This document shows positions 44,831 through 56,999 of a stretch of 64,000 nucleotides of DNA, in pieces (the stretch's first letter is position 1; each line of letters begins with the position of its first letter). The stretch is taken from the NCBI GenBank assembly GCA_023213395.1, contig CM041465.1:65665741-65729740 (forward strand), in the 5' to 3' direction. A program made the position numbers and the translations under genes. The notes beneath the pieces were generated by a model. It was not told the origin of the DNA, ran no database searches, and saw only the letters and a list, made by a program, of their open reading frames with translations. This stretch comes from Cycas panzhihuaensis (Eukaryota > Cycadophyta).

Positions 44831-45246
44831 TTATCCTTTGGAAACAGTTGCTTTATTTCTTAATTTATCTTTGATGATGCATTCCCCATTATTAAAGATT
44901 ACTTTATATTTCTACTCTATCATCTGACCCACTAAAAGTAAGTTCTTATTAAGTGTTAGAACATGGAGTACATCATTTATATACCTTATTTCTCTAAAAT
45001 TAGTTATTATGAAGACCTTTCCTTTATTAATAATTGTTTGAGTGGTGTTATCTTACTTTTCTTAGAGTTACCCAATTCCTTAAACCACTATTCCTTATGA
45101 GTCATATGTGTGGAACACCTTGAATTGATATACCAACTACCTTCTTCCTCATTAGCCATTAAGCTTGAAAGAAATAATCTATCATTTTGTCTTTCCTCAA
45201 CAATTATGTTAGTAGTTTCCCTTTGTGGATTTGACTTTTTCACAAA

Positions 45247-46270
45247 GTAATTATCCTCTAAGTGACAATTTCTATAGTAGTAGGAACATTGGATTGTTCC
45301 TCTACCCCTTAGGCTTCTACCTCTTTATCTTTAGTTTCTCCTCTTAGGACTTTAACCTATTTCTCTTGCTTGAGGTCCATAATTTTAGCCTTGACCTTGG
45401 TCTTAAAAGTACCTTTAATCTTAGAACTGATTTTTCCCTTAAGAGAATTGATTTGGGCCTTGTCCTTGATAGTTACCTTAACCTTATATTTAATAACTTT
45501 AACCTTGATGATAACCTTATATTTGAAAGCCATGACCTTTCCTTTGAAACTAATTTCTTGGTTGGCCTCTACCTATAGAGGATTGGCCTCTATCCCTAAA
45601 ATTTTGTCCTTAGTATACGGGTCAATTTTTTATCTTAGTGGTAAAAGCATATTTAAGGGATTTATTTTTTTATTTCTTCTCTTCTATAGCTAATAGCATG
45701 ACACTTAGCTGATTTATCCTAAGGGTGTTAAGGTCCCAAGAAACTTTTATGCTAGTGGCCACCATATCAAATTACTTAATATCACTTACACACCTTAAGA
45801 TTTTTTTCAACTACTATTTGTTCACTAATAATCTCTCCTAAGGCCCTCATCTAGTTAATTAGGCTTTGGGTCTTTCTAACAAAATTATTAACTCCTTTAA
45901 GAGTAGTCACCCTTAGATTCTTGAATTTGCTCCTTAAAGTTTGAAGCTTTGATGATGTTGCTCCTTCATATGTTATATTTAATGTATCCTATACCTCCTT
46001 TTATGTTGCTACTTCATTAACCCTTGGGAAGATATGATCCTTGAGTGCATAAAAGATTTAAGCAAGTACTTTGTTGTCTCCTTTTTTTCACTCTCCTTGA
46101 AACTTCTTTTCTCATCCTTTGTACCATTTTCAACAAGCAATCTATAACATGTATCAACAAGCTCCCATATATCTTTGGCAATAAAGATTGGCTTCACACA
46201 TCTACTCTAATTAAGAAAATTTGTGCCATCAAACTTGGGCACCATAACATTTCTAATATTTGATGCCATA
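45247..46270 (-). pseudogene. E12 gag
   Basis: Starts at 46270 with 'MASNIRNVMVPKFDGTNFL', then 'SRCVKPIFIAKDIWELVDTC' (usual W...M...L....LW..V), 'KKETTKYLLKSFMHSRIISS', and further 'LTR' and coiled pieces. At 45247-45288 the knuckle reads CSYYYRNCHLEDNY: the second and fourth Cys have become Tyr while the first Cys and the His remain. The region between is rich in Lys and acidic residues. The Met start fits the conserved gag N-terminus. Confidence 0.9.
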
Positions 46271-48663
46271 CTCAAAAAATTACCTTAAAAAATAACTTTT
46301 TCAAATGTAAAGTGCTTGAAACAAAGTGTAATTAAATCACTAAAAGGCAATAAAAGATGTACTAAAAAATAATAAGCTTTATCCCACTTCAATTTTAAGA
46401 CTTAAATAAATATCTCAATTGGGACTCAACCACCTTAAAAATAATTTTTTGTACTAATGAGAGTTTACAAATTAAAATTTAGATAGTTTATATAAGGATC
46501 ATAATTCGGGAAGCCCACAACTAGTGCCAATTTTTAGCATAAAAAGGGCTACATTTATTGACTTAATTTTTTTTTTAAGTTTTAACCACTCAATAAAGGA
46601 TAGAAAATGGAATCCAATACTTTAGATGAAACTCAATTCTGATATCAAATGGCTAAGATATATATTAAAATGTCTATAGAAAAATTAGCCTTTTAACATA
46701 TAAGGTTCAAAGAGATTTTACATCAACTTGAACCATTAAAATGTGCACCAAATGGAAATGAAATATGGTTGTGTGACCTCTCATTTCATTCAAGTTGAAA
46801 TGTACTTTCACCTAAAGATGATAGAACTAAGTTTTAACTCTATTGGTGAGAGTTATGGCCACTAGAGTAGGGAAAAGTCCTAATTTTAAAATGGTAACTT
46901 TGAAAATAGATTAGCCCCTTTGGAAGAAAAAAAAAATCCTAGTCACTTAAGCTATTGAATGTGACTTATTGTTTAGTGATAAAAGGGCTATAAGATTCTA
47001 ATGACTATGAGACTGCAAATGACCATAATGACTATATGTAACTAGAAAACATAAGTGTATTGAATTCTTCTAGTGGACTAGTAGGAGCTCTAATCATATA
47101 TGCATATATAGAGTAATAAAGATTATTCTAGACTACACTATGTAATTATAAAGATCATATGGATATATATGTCAATCTATAGATATATTAACTTTTCATC
47201 TAATGCAAAGAACTCAAAAAGGGCACAAATAGTCACTTATAAAAAAAGGTTGTGATAAATATATATCCTTAAATAATTTGAAGTAAAAAAGTATGTAAAA
47301 TTAAGGAGACATAAATGAGTGAATATTTTCCCAACTCCAAATATTATTTAGCCACATAGTAGTTGTAAATGAAAGAAGTAACACAAATGAAATATAAGAA
47401 AGCTTTTGCAAAAAAAAGGTGGTAGAAATAGACTAATAAAGAATGTTCAAACACAACATATTTCCATTGCTTAGAAGTATTGATAAGTTGTTGAGTGTAG
47501 CACACATAAAGTCAGAGTCAGATGTAGACACAAATGGGCATACTTTGTTAAGATTAAAAAAGATGGTGGTATTAATGTTTATATATTGTACTTAAAAATA
47601 TTAAATAAATATTAAATGTAGTGTAGCCATATACTTAATCTCATATTGATAGAAATAAAGGGTAAAAATCTTTAAAAATAAGTGTTGCATTGATGCCAAT
47701 CTATGGACGCTTCAATAGGAGTGTGAGTCCAAAGATGCTTCTATGCCTGAGTTTCTTCCTTTTAGGTGTAACATGAAGATTACTTGGTTGTAGCTGGTTC
47801 TATTTTAAGCTTTCATAAGTGCAAATGAGCAATGGTTGAACAATGATTGTAGATAAAAAAAAAATAGATGTAAGTTATTAATATGAAGGGCAACACAAGT
47901 ATGTATAGATGAATATACATTGTGGGTTATAGCCAGTGATCAAATAAAGGAAAGATCAATAGTGAGTAGTACAAAGGAAATATTGCAAGTATGGATATAA
48001 ATATTTCTAGAGTCCATTATATAAAGTTCACATAAATCATTTCTATAGTGTAATGATTGCAAAGAGAGAGACAAACAAAGGAGGCACAATACACAAAAAG
48101 AGATATTCAAATTTTAAATGAAAATGCATGAGAGCTAAGGAGTATACAAATTAGAAGAAAATGAGTCACCTACTGTAAAGATAGGAATCCCATTATATGC
48201 TCACTATCAAGCAATGCAATAGAAAATTCTTTAATTCATACCTAAAAGATATGCAACTAAAAGAGAATGGGATACTAAGAGTAGTTGTGGCTTCAACCTT
48301 TTTTTTAAAGAAGAAGACAATGATGCACTTCATACTAAATGCTAGAACTAGATAGCCTCTCTAAGATATTGGTATAACTATATAAATAAGATTAAGTATA
48401 AGTGTGTAAAGATGTCATACTCATTACATAAGCATATATCAAATATAACCCCAAATGTAAATTGATTATGTAAAGGAGAGACTCAAATAATGTAAGTGAT
48501 AAACTAAACCAGTAAACAATGCATATATACCAATAATGTATATACTAACCTTCTTACAAACTCCTTTATAGCTTTGACTAAGACTCCATGATAGATTTTC
48601 TAGCTTAGATTATAAATGATAACTTTTACAACTGGGGGAGATGTCTTTGAATGCCTGAATAAA
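46271..48663 (-). other. E12 leader, 2.4 kb, with second PBS-like site
   Basis: No protein match. At 46635-46647 the minus strand reads TGATATCAGAATT, resembling the Met PBS, preceded by an LTR-like end AGCCA and two T. The true PBS lies at 48664-48675. The 2-kb stretch between the two could be an extra insertion or a second LTR, but no copy of it was found. Confidence 0.5.
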
Positions 48664-48675
48664 GCTCTAATACTA
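48664..48675 (-). promoter_or_regulatory. E12 PBS, degenerate
   Basis: The minus strand reads TAGTATTAGAGC, three changes from TGGTATCAGAGC, two bases after the LTR end. Confidence 0.8.
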
Positions 48676-48677
48676 AA

Positions 48678-49016
48678 TGATAGAATCAAGGGATATAAGA
48701 AATAGAATAAGAATGAAAGAATTCATTAACCATCAACCCATAAGAGTGGTGATGTTGATAAATACTAGGGTATTTAGACCCCATAAATAAATAGGCAAGA
48801 TGTGAGTAAGATGTGGCATACCATTCAAAGTCCACTACTGACTAGCATTGATAAATGCTAGAAAGGATGCTACCAATATCTAACATAGTGTGACTAAGTA
48901 TGTCTAGGATCTAACATAGTACCACCATAATATCTCTATCAATCTTAGGTTATCACCCCAATGTGGGTAATCAACCCAAGGTAGATATGAGCCCCAATAT
49001 GGGCATTATTCCAACA
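48678..49016 (-). repeat. E12 5' LTR
   Basis: 339 bp. Minus strand TGTTGGAATAATGCCC...CTATCA. Pair of 41806-42144. Confidence 0.95.
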
Positions 49017-49021
49017 TGAGT

Positions 49022-50130
49022 GAGTTGACAATGGTGGACCTGATGATGAACTAATGGCATATGAGAGCTTAGATTCATAGAGAGGGTAGGGCGTGTACTC
49101 TACATAGTCATAAACTAGACAAGATGACACATAACTAATAAGTAATAAATTTGTATGAGGGGATGCCTCTATGGTTAGATGATGAGGTAGATATTAGTGA
49201 GGGTCATACTCATGGTCCCCTCTCCCATAGGGAGGGGGAAGGGATGACATTAGAGAGGATGGAGGTGATGGTGGTTAGGAGGTTCAAGGACCTCTAAGTT
49301 GGGATGAAGGGGATGAAATAGTGCTTGAGGGTCATATGGGTGTATGGGGGTGATGTAGAGGTAGCTACTATATTACACTAGCTTAGTGGTATTATCAAAC
49401 TAGGGATGGATGGGAGAGCATCATAGGGTAATGCTACTAAAGGTGGAGATGGTATATATAATTATTTACTTGACTATTTAATTTACTTTATTTATGTTTA
49501 TTAGAATTTCTCTTTAATGGCTTATTAATAGAGATATGATTGACATTTTTCATGATGGATATGTGTAGGTGGTAATAGGTTGGATGGGACTTCTATGAGG
49601 TGTACGATAAATGACCTCCTCTCTTTTGTTTATAGGCCAATTAAGCCACTAGAATGGCAGGAGAGGGATCCTAAGTTCCTAGGCCCTCATTCCCAACACT
49701 TTACACCTACTATCATAGTATAATATATGTATAGGGAGGCAAAGATAGGGATGTCAGTATGAGAGGCAAAATTTTAGGGGAAGTTGGTTACTTAAGATGC
49801 TAAGGTGAGGGTGATCAAGGTATAATTAAATGATGTAGAGGAGGATAAATAACACCTCTAGTAGATGGAAGTTCTTTAGGTAGGCTAACATGCTACTCCA
49901 ACTAGCCAAAGTATTTGCCACATGTAAATTGCTACTAGTAGGGGAGAGGAGTCTTGTACCTACATACATTAGATGGAGGGTGGTTAGACTAGTTCACAAC
50001 AACCACAAGATCCATGACACTAGCCATTGAGAGGGAGACTTGAGTGTTTTGGGGTAGGGATATGAGTCTACTATATGGGTAAAGGGGAGGGAGGATGTAT
50101 GGTTTAATGATGAGCATGATGTATGGTGCC
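49022..50130 (+). pseudogene. decayed coding frame antisense to E11, part 2
   Basis: After the E12 target copy the plus-strand frame continues in phase: 'NLYEGMPLWLDDEVDISEGH', 'THGPLSHREGEGM', with interspersed stops, and at about 49590-49720 'CTINDLLSFVYRPIKPLEWQ', 'ERDPKFLGPHSQHFTPTIIV' without a stop for about 45 codons. A charged, possibly coiled stretch follows (49740-49870). Removal of E12 joins it to part 1. Family not recognised; a plant mobile-domain origin was considered but its hallmark motifs were not seen. Confidence 0.5.
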
Positions 50131-50469
50131 TATAGAAGTGACTAGGCTATAGTGTATTTTATGTCATTATACAACACACCTTATATCACATGTTTTATAC
50201 CATTAAGTTATATAAGTTTTGCATTTTATGATATCAAATTAGCATTATATTTATTGACTCTAAACTTGGTTTCTCCCCCATTTTTATTGTCCCTAGAATA
50301 GTTAATGTCATTAGTGATGTATGAATGGGTGATTTTTTAATCATAGTTATATCTTATAAGTATGTATAATCATAGGTTTCTTTTTCAAGGAGGATGGGAG
50401 AGTGGGGATTTTAGCAATATTTGAATATTTTTAGGTTTTCCTTTTATGCACCTTCAAAGTTAAGGTATT

Positions 50470-50700
50470 TATATTAGTTTAAACTCATTGTAGAGTGAAT
50501 AATCTATTTATGAGGATGGATATAACTATCATAGTTTAGACTCTTTAGTAATTAGATTTTTAGAGTCATGGTTTATACTCATTTTGAAGTTAATAATCCA
50601 TTTCTGAGGATGGATATAACTACCACAGTTTAGACTCTTCAGTAGGTAATTTTTTGGAGTCATAATTTATACTCATTGCAGAGTGATTGTGCCCTTAACT
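50470..50700. repeat. 94-bp tandem repeat in the E11 3' module
   Basis: TGAGGATGGATATAACTA occurs at 50511 and 50605, each followed by C-ACAGTTTAGACTCTT or C-ATAGTTTAGACTCTT and an AGAGTCAT phrase. About 2.3 copies of a 94-bp unit. A related copy lies at 52395-52490, right behind the end of integrase, and shorter relatives at 40304-40400. Confidence 0.8.
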
Positions 50701-52394
50701 ATAGGTCCTAAGGGAAGGGCAAGTAGTTACAACCTATATTTAGAGTAACAAATGCTCCCAACTCACCATGATAAGGCTACTAGTGATGCTAATTAAGTAT
50801 ATTAGATATAATTGAGTCATCTTTAGTAGTTTGGCTTCATAGGATGTGTTGTATAGTCATAGATAAAAGTTATGTCATTAGAGAGATCATAATGCTAAGT
50901 AAGTTATACAAGTGAGTTGGTAGACCATGATTTAAGAATATTTAAGAAGGCTAATCAATCCATTATAAATGTGAAGAAGATTAGTGAAGGTTTAATGATA
51001 GCCAAGTATTCTATTATGTTATTAGTTGCTTGTGGTATGAAGAATCTAACACTAGTAAGGATAGTCCCCCTATGGTCATGAATGACCCATGCTATAGTAG
51101 AAGCCCTTAGGTTCCCTCAACTCCCACCAATAGTGTATGTATTCAAATCCATATGAGAGAAAGATAAAAACTCAAAGGGAAGCTAATGAATAAAGGGTGG
51201 ATACAAGAATCAACTATTAAGGGTATGACTTAGCATAAGTATCTTAACTTCAATTGTATAACTATAAGAGAAAGAGCCCCTATGGTATGGTTTCATCACT
51301 ATAACTACCTTTTCCAAAGCCAACATGTAACCTCCCTAGTGTTGAATAGGTTTTGATCATAATTAAGGTCATGGTGGGCCCAAGCAACTAGATCCAAAAC
51401 TCTTGAATAATGCACATAATTATATCTAAACTGCATGTTATAAATGAGGTCAAAGTTGACATATGAGTTGTCCCATATGCTAAGAGGATGTAAATATCAA
51501 TTAGGGAGGGTATCATTTTATATGATGATTCAAATAAGGGTTGTGGTGAACCTAGCATTACTAAACATGCTTTCAAAATAACACATGTCATCTACCCATA
51601 TTCTTGATAAGGGATAAGTTGACTAAAATCATTGCATAATCTTCATCAAGACATGGTGGGTGGGGATGACTAATTACTTTAAAGAGTATAGTTATAATTA
51701 ACCAAACCATGGGAAATTATGATGAAAGACATACATGTGACAAATAGGTTAAGGTCACACCCTTCAAAGATGAACTATGGGTATTTATAAGACATTTGAT
51801 TAGAGTATCCTCAAGGGTTAAAGGGAAAGCCTTAAAAGACTAACTATTGAGGAGTAGGAGGGGTACAATTAGCTAGGCTTACTTTAATATTAAGTATACA
51901 GTGTATCAAGAGGGAGAAGGAGCCAAAGTTGTTGATATGACTATTAGTTCAATCTATTGGAAGATAGCTTATACATTGTAAAGGGTGGATGAGAAGACTA
52001 TTGAATGATTTACTTACCAACTCATTAAGAACTAAAAGATTCTTTGATCATAAAAAATATACAGTAATTTATTCATTAGATGGATGAAACAAAGAGAATT
52101 CATAGTACTATGGATACATCAAACTCACTTGAAGGTGAAAGGAGATGTTTGGGTAAAATGTCATGTCAAATAAAGAAGCTGACTACTTAGATCCATAATT
52201 GAAGACCACCACATTGAGTTATGTTAGGGAAAGGGTAGGGCCCTAGGAGGTCTAAGATAGATAACAAGGCTAAAAACAAAGGATACGAGATAGACCTATT
52301 TTTTTATTTTGAGATTTCCTTTCAGTATTTTTTCAAAATATAATATACATGTAGTTTTTACTCAATTTTATAGTAATGGCCCTCCAAGTATAAG
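50701..52394. other. E11 3' module, right part, no feature seen
   Basis: 1.7 kb, AT-rich. A short minus open frame (51388-51591) has no recognisable motif. No LTR end or domain found. Confidence 0.4.
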
Positions 52395-52539
52395 TCTTTG
52401 GGAGGAAAGTATATAACCTACCATAGTTTAGGCTCCTTAATAGGTGGACTTTTAGAATTGTAGTTTGGGCTTGTTATAGAGAAATGCTTAGCTTAGATAT
52501 GCATAATATTTTCTTAGAAATTGAGAGTTGATTAGAATC

Positions 52540-53640
52540 TAGAATTCAAGCCCATCAAGAGTAGAGAGATTATAAGCTCTATTATCTAAAGTTTTCAATC
52601 ACCAAGTAAGGGCCTATCTACTTGGAATTGAATTTTTATTACTTTTCATATAGATATTCAAGTTTAAGTACTTTGTCCCTCACATGAAACTCTCTTAGTC
52701 TTAAACATTGATCATGGACTACTTGGGATTAATTTTTTGAGGCTAAGTTCTTTTTATGGGCTTTGAGATGGGTCTCATCTATATTTTTAAGTTATAATAA
52801 GCCTTGCTTTCCTTAACCACTCCTAATTAATAAAATATTTAACTGAGACTCTAAGTGAGGGGATCTCAATTTCTAATAAGAGTATAACCTCAGTCCCATA
52901 AACTAAGGAAAATGAGATCATCCCAATCATAATTCTGATATATGTGTGATAAGCCCATAAATTAGGATAAACTTGGATGTACTAATCTCATTGGGACTAA
53001 ACAACCATCTTGGCTAAAATCTTTATTAAGATTTTATTAAAGGCTTCAATCTAACCATTTACCTATGGATGATATGGAGATGAAATTCTACAAGTGATAT
53101 GAAACTTGTCACAAAGCTTATCCATATGGAAGTTATAGAATAGAGTCTCATTATCTGTAATAATGATATCAAGGATACCAAATATATAAATATTATATTA
53201 GAAGATAAAAATAGAAGCCACCTTTCTAGTTGTAGCAGTCAATGGAAAGACCTCACTTTATTTTATAAAATATTCAATAGCAATTAAGTTGAACTTATGA
53301 CCCGCATATGATAGAGGATAGATTTACCCAATAAGGTCAAGGCCCATTAAGAAAAATGCCAAGGGATAAGTATTAACCTAAGTGGGGTGGTTGGTTGATG
53401 AATCAAAGAGGAGTGTACTTGGTACTTTTTACACTTTTGTACGTATAAATGTATATCTTTAAATAAGGTAGGCTAGTAATACTACATTCATAGGATGCAT
53501 AATATCTTAGACTAATATTTGAAGTGGCCACCACAAATGTTGTTATAACACTTAACTAGGATCACTTGAGCTTCCACAAGTGAAGACATCGTACTAAAAC
53601 CCTATCAAAAGAATACTTATATAATACTTCATCTAGGATG
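52540..53640 (-). pseudogene. E11 integrase
   Basis: Minus: zinc region near 53520-53640 ('CGGHFKY', 'KCKKYQVH'), core start 'MGLDLIG', 'AGHKFNLIAIEYFIK', 'SEVFPLTATTRKVASIF', then 'IIITDNETLFYNFHMDKLC' with the second Asp intact, 'HITCRISSPYHP', 'EAFNKILIKILAKMV', and the C-terminal 'MISFSLVYGTEVILLLEIEI', 'PSLRVSVKYF'. Stops at Trp and Gln positions. Followed by the repeat at 52395-52490. Confidence 0.92.
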
Positions 53641-54400
53641 TGGTATTGATGAGAAAATACCCTTACCCTTCTTCTTTTCTTAGAATTCACATTAGGAGGG
53701 TATGTTTGGTCTAAGAGATAAGCTCAAATATCTTTATACTAATTTAAATCAATGGGAATAATGCCAACTTGGAGGATGTATTTGTCAAGAAGTAAGTCAT
53801 TAATACTAATAAAATCATGGTTAGGAAGTAGGGCTATAACAAGTTACTCTTTAACAACCATTCCTTTCTTTAAATTATGATTGATTATCCATAAGACAAA
53901 CTCTTGCAATGGTAGGATCCATCTACCAACTCATCTAGTAAGATCAATTTTAGAAAGGAGAAGATAAATTAGGTTAGATAGTATGATGACAAGGGTATTG
54001 CTGCCTAATATATAGTGGCATAGATTTTTAGTGGTAAAAACTAAATCCAAACACTCTTTTTTAGATGGACAATAGTCAATCTCTATGATGACTAAGGTGC
54101 AACTAATAAAGTAAATAGCTCACTCTCATGTAAACTTATCTTCTTGGGTTAACATAGTACCAAGAGACTACTCTGTAGAAAAAGTATACGTAATGAATAG
54201 TTCATTAAAGCATGGCAGTGTAAGTGTGGGGGCTGAGATCAAAGCTTGTTTGAGCTTATAAAAGGATTCATACATAGTTGAGGTCCATTTAATATAAGAA
54301 TCATTTTTATGAGGGTTGCTTAGGGGTTTGGCATTGAGGGTAAATTTAGTAAGAAATTGACATAAAAGATTAAGCCTCTTTAAAAAAGAATTGACTTATT
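53641..54400 (-). pseudogene. E11 RNase H
   Basis: A region of matching size between RT and integrase. 'STMYESFYKLKQALI' (54225-54290) is the connection, followed by the region of the catalytic Asp and the 'TIHYVYFF' and 'DPTIARVCLMDNQS' pieces in several frames. More decayed than the neighbours; assigned by order as well as motifs. Confidence 0.7.
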
Positions 54401-55140
54401 TTTGGGTGTGAGGTGGAGGCATTTTAATAATAACTAACTTTATTAGGATCAACCTTGATACCATATATTGATATAATATTGTTGAGCATCTATCTAGAAT
54501 TCACTATGAAAATACATTTGTTAGGATTCAAGTGAAGTTGACACTTTTAATATTGTTCAAAAATAATTCTAAGTTTATGGTTATGATCCTCTCAATGATG
54601 TGATAAACCCAAAATATCATCAAGATAGACTACTATAGTGCTCCTTAATAGGTCATAGAAAATAAAAACCATCACTTATTAATAGGTGACCCCAATATTA
54701 TTAAGTCTAAATGGCATGACTTTAAATAAATGCCCCCTAAGGCATAGTTAAAATAGTCTTATGATGGTCCTCTAGAGAAGTAAGGATCTGATCGTAACCT
54801 AAAAAATTATCCATAAGGGACTTTGAATCTAACCATCTAGTCCTAAATATAATTGAAGAAGGGCAAAGGAAAGTTATCCTTGGGGTAGGAATCATTGACA
54901 TTATGAAAGTCAGTTTAGAACCATTTTTTTAGTGATGGGGATGATGAGGTACCCACTTAGATTAATCAATTAATTCAATGAAACTTGCTTTTAAGATATT
55001 TTCTACCTCTTGTTTGATAGTGATAGAAATTTGGGAGTGAATAAGCCTATATATTTTATGCTTGGGTTTAGCCTAAGGGATAGTGGTGATGTTATGAACC
55101 GTAACATTAGGATGTAAGCATTTTATATCTATATAGTCCC
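54401..55140 (-). pseudogene. E11 reverse transcriptase
   Basis: Minus: active site VYLDDILGLS with YLDD at 54616-54627, both catalytic Asp intact. The downstream thumb reads 'LNPNKCIFIVNSR' (54500-54540), then 'KVDPNKVS'. Upstream: 'VNDSYPKDNFPLPFFNYI' and 'FYVNDSYPKD' type blocks near 54840-54900, and 'SIKQEVENILKASFIELID' near 54960-55020, all typical of gypsy RT. Stops and shifts are scattered. Confidence 0.88.
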
Positions 55141-55899
55141 ATGGAAAAATGTAGGAAAATTCAATAAGAAATCCATATAATTATGACTAGCACTAACCTT
55201 GATTATCCTATGCTCCTCCTAAGGTCCAAGGTTGACATTAATAGTATCTTCAACCAATATGGTGTTTCCTTCTTCAAAGTAAAGTGGGGGCTATGTTGAG
55301 TGGTAAAGATGGAGAAGTGATGCCAAAAACTTAGGTTAACAAAGGCGAGTTGGGTTGAATATGTTTAGCAAAATTGAGCTTTTGATGATTGGATTAGAGG
55401 TTAGAGGAGGTTCCTACCAAATGCTTTAGGATAACCTCATTGTTCTCAAAATAGTCTAAGGGGAGGATGCTTTTAGAGAATCATAAGGAGGAGCATGGGG
55501 TAGTTGGCCCAAAGGGGTTAACTCTAGTGATTAAGAAATTAGAGTAAAGGGGATAATATCTATAGGGCTAGGTGTCCTTTGTTAAAAATTTGTTTAGATA
55601 GGGAAACTCCAATCAAGCTAAGCTGGTAAATCAAATTAAAACTCCATATTTGATTGGGGTGTAATATGATTAGGAGAATCGATAATTAAGGGTGAAGTTT
55701 TAATTGATTTAGTAAAGGGGGAAATTCAATATATTTAGGAGAGTTATCATGCATGAAAATAGTGGTAATCATATGAATCTATTTCACTTCCTCCTAATTA
55801 GTTTGGAGTACAAACTCTATGTTAAATACTACCCAAACCCCAAAGAGATAAAAAGGGATGAAGACTCTTCTTCCTCTTGGATGGTTTAAACCAATAAGA

Positions 55900-56400
55900 T
55901 AGACTTTTAAATGGGTTTATTCTTATGCTTAATAACTTTAATCTCATCTTCATGGATAAACTTAATTTCACCAAATAATAAGGAGCATACCACTAATATT
56001 TGACTAATCCATAGTTGGCCTAATAATATGTTGAACTCAAGGTCAAAGTCAATGATGGTGACTTTAACCATAATAGTCTTACTTACTAGAGTAAGAGGGA
56101 GAGTGACTTGGCTAATCAAGGTCTTTTGATTCTTATCATACCACTAATAGACCTACTCAATTAGCTTATAAGCTAAGATCTATAAGTATTCTAGGAGGAG
56201 GTGTAAGGGGATAATAGTAATAAAAGACCCTTCATATACTATACACCTCTTGATTTTAATGTTGTCCTTCGTGATCTCAATGTAGAAAGGAGTAGTCTCA
56301 TTGTGATTTCTCTTTCCCTTATTAGACAACATAGTGGGGTCAAAAACCAAACTAAGGTTTTTAAGCAAATTCAGCTTAAGAATCCAAAAGTGCCCAAAAG
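55900..56400 (-). pseudogene. E11 aspartic protease region
   Basis: 56368-56180 reads 'TTPFYIEITKDNIKIKRCIV', then 'YEGSFITIIPLHLLLEYL', matching the retropepsin pattern in which 'V.I.D.G(S/A)..N..P...L..L' follows a beta hairpin. The catalytic Asp position reads Tyr (Y-E-G-S), a one-step change that would inactivate it. 56119-55907 continues 'MISQVTLPLTLVSKTIMVKV', 'TIIDFDLEFNILLGQLWI', the usual flap and 'YN.LLGR.WL' C-terminal block. It would have cut the polyprotein. Confidence 0.85.
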
Positions 56401-56999
56401 AAGTTACCTTTGATTAGGGTAGTTTTTGAATAAATCCATGACTTAGATCCTAATAGGAATAGTGTTTAGTTTCTCCACGAGAAAGAAACAACCTTCCTTG
56501 GTAAATTGAGGTATAGACCTAAAGTAAATAGGTCTAACTAACAACTAAAGGGGGAGTCTAAAGGCTTATCCTTAGGTCAAAAATCTATGTCAAGAGGCTT
56601 AGTTAAGGTAGAGGTTTTACAAGATTCTACCATGTTAGTGGTTTTCTTAGCCTTTCCCTCCTTTTGAGCATTAACTTTTTTAGGGTCACATTGCTTAAGA
56701 GGGAAGCTTTTGGTTATAGGCTTAGAGTCATATTCTGAAGAGTCATTATTATCCTATTATAGGCTTAGAGTCAAATTCTAAAGAGTCATTATTATCCTAA
56801 GTTTTAACCCTACCCTTCTATTTGGGTGGATTCTTTGTATGGTTAAGCAATGGGTCCATAAAAATAGGTTTTTCATTAGCTTGACCATGATAGAGCATAG
56901 CCTTAATCTTGTTACAATCTTCATAATTATAAGTATTTGTCTAATGGTAATAGAATCATGGCTCCTTTTTAGGAAGAGTAGTATTCGAGGATTGACCCT

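Larger units (their letters stand above)
41806..49016 (-). mobile_element. E12: Ty1/copia element nested in the E11 antisense frame
   Basis: 7211 bp with two LTRs of 339 bp each (41806-42144 and 48678-49016). Minus-strand LTR start is TGTTGGAATAATG (5' copy) and both end CTATCA. Flanks are TAGGT (41801-41805) and TGAGT (49017-49021), a plausible but degenerate target duplication. Gag, integrase, RT with intact YVDD and RNase H are present in order, with stops. The leader is 2.4 kb and contains a second PBS-like site. Confidence 0.92.

Noticed and set aside
40560-50130. Plant mobile domain (aminotransferase-like) as identity of the antisense frame
   Set aside because: Considered because retrotransposons are known to capture it, but its hallmark tryptophan/proline blocks were not found in the readable parts.
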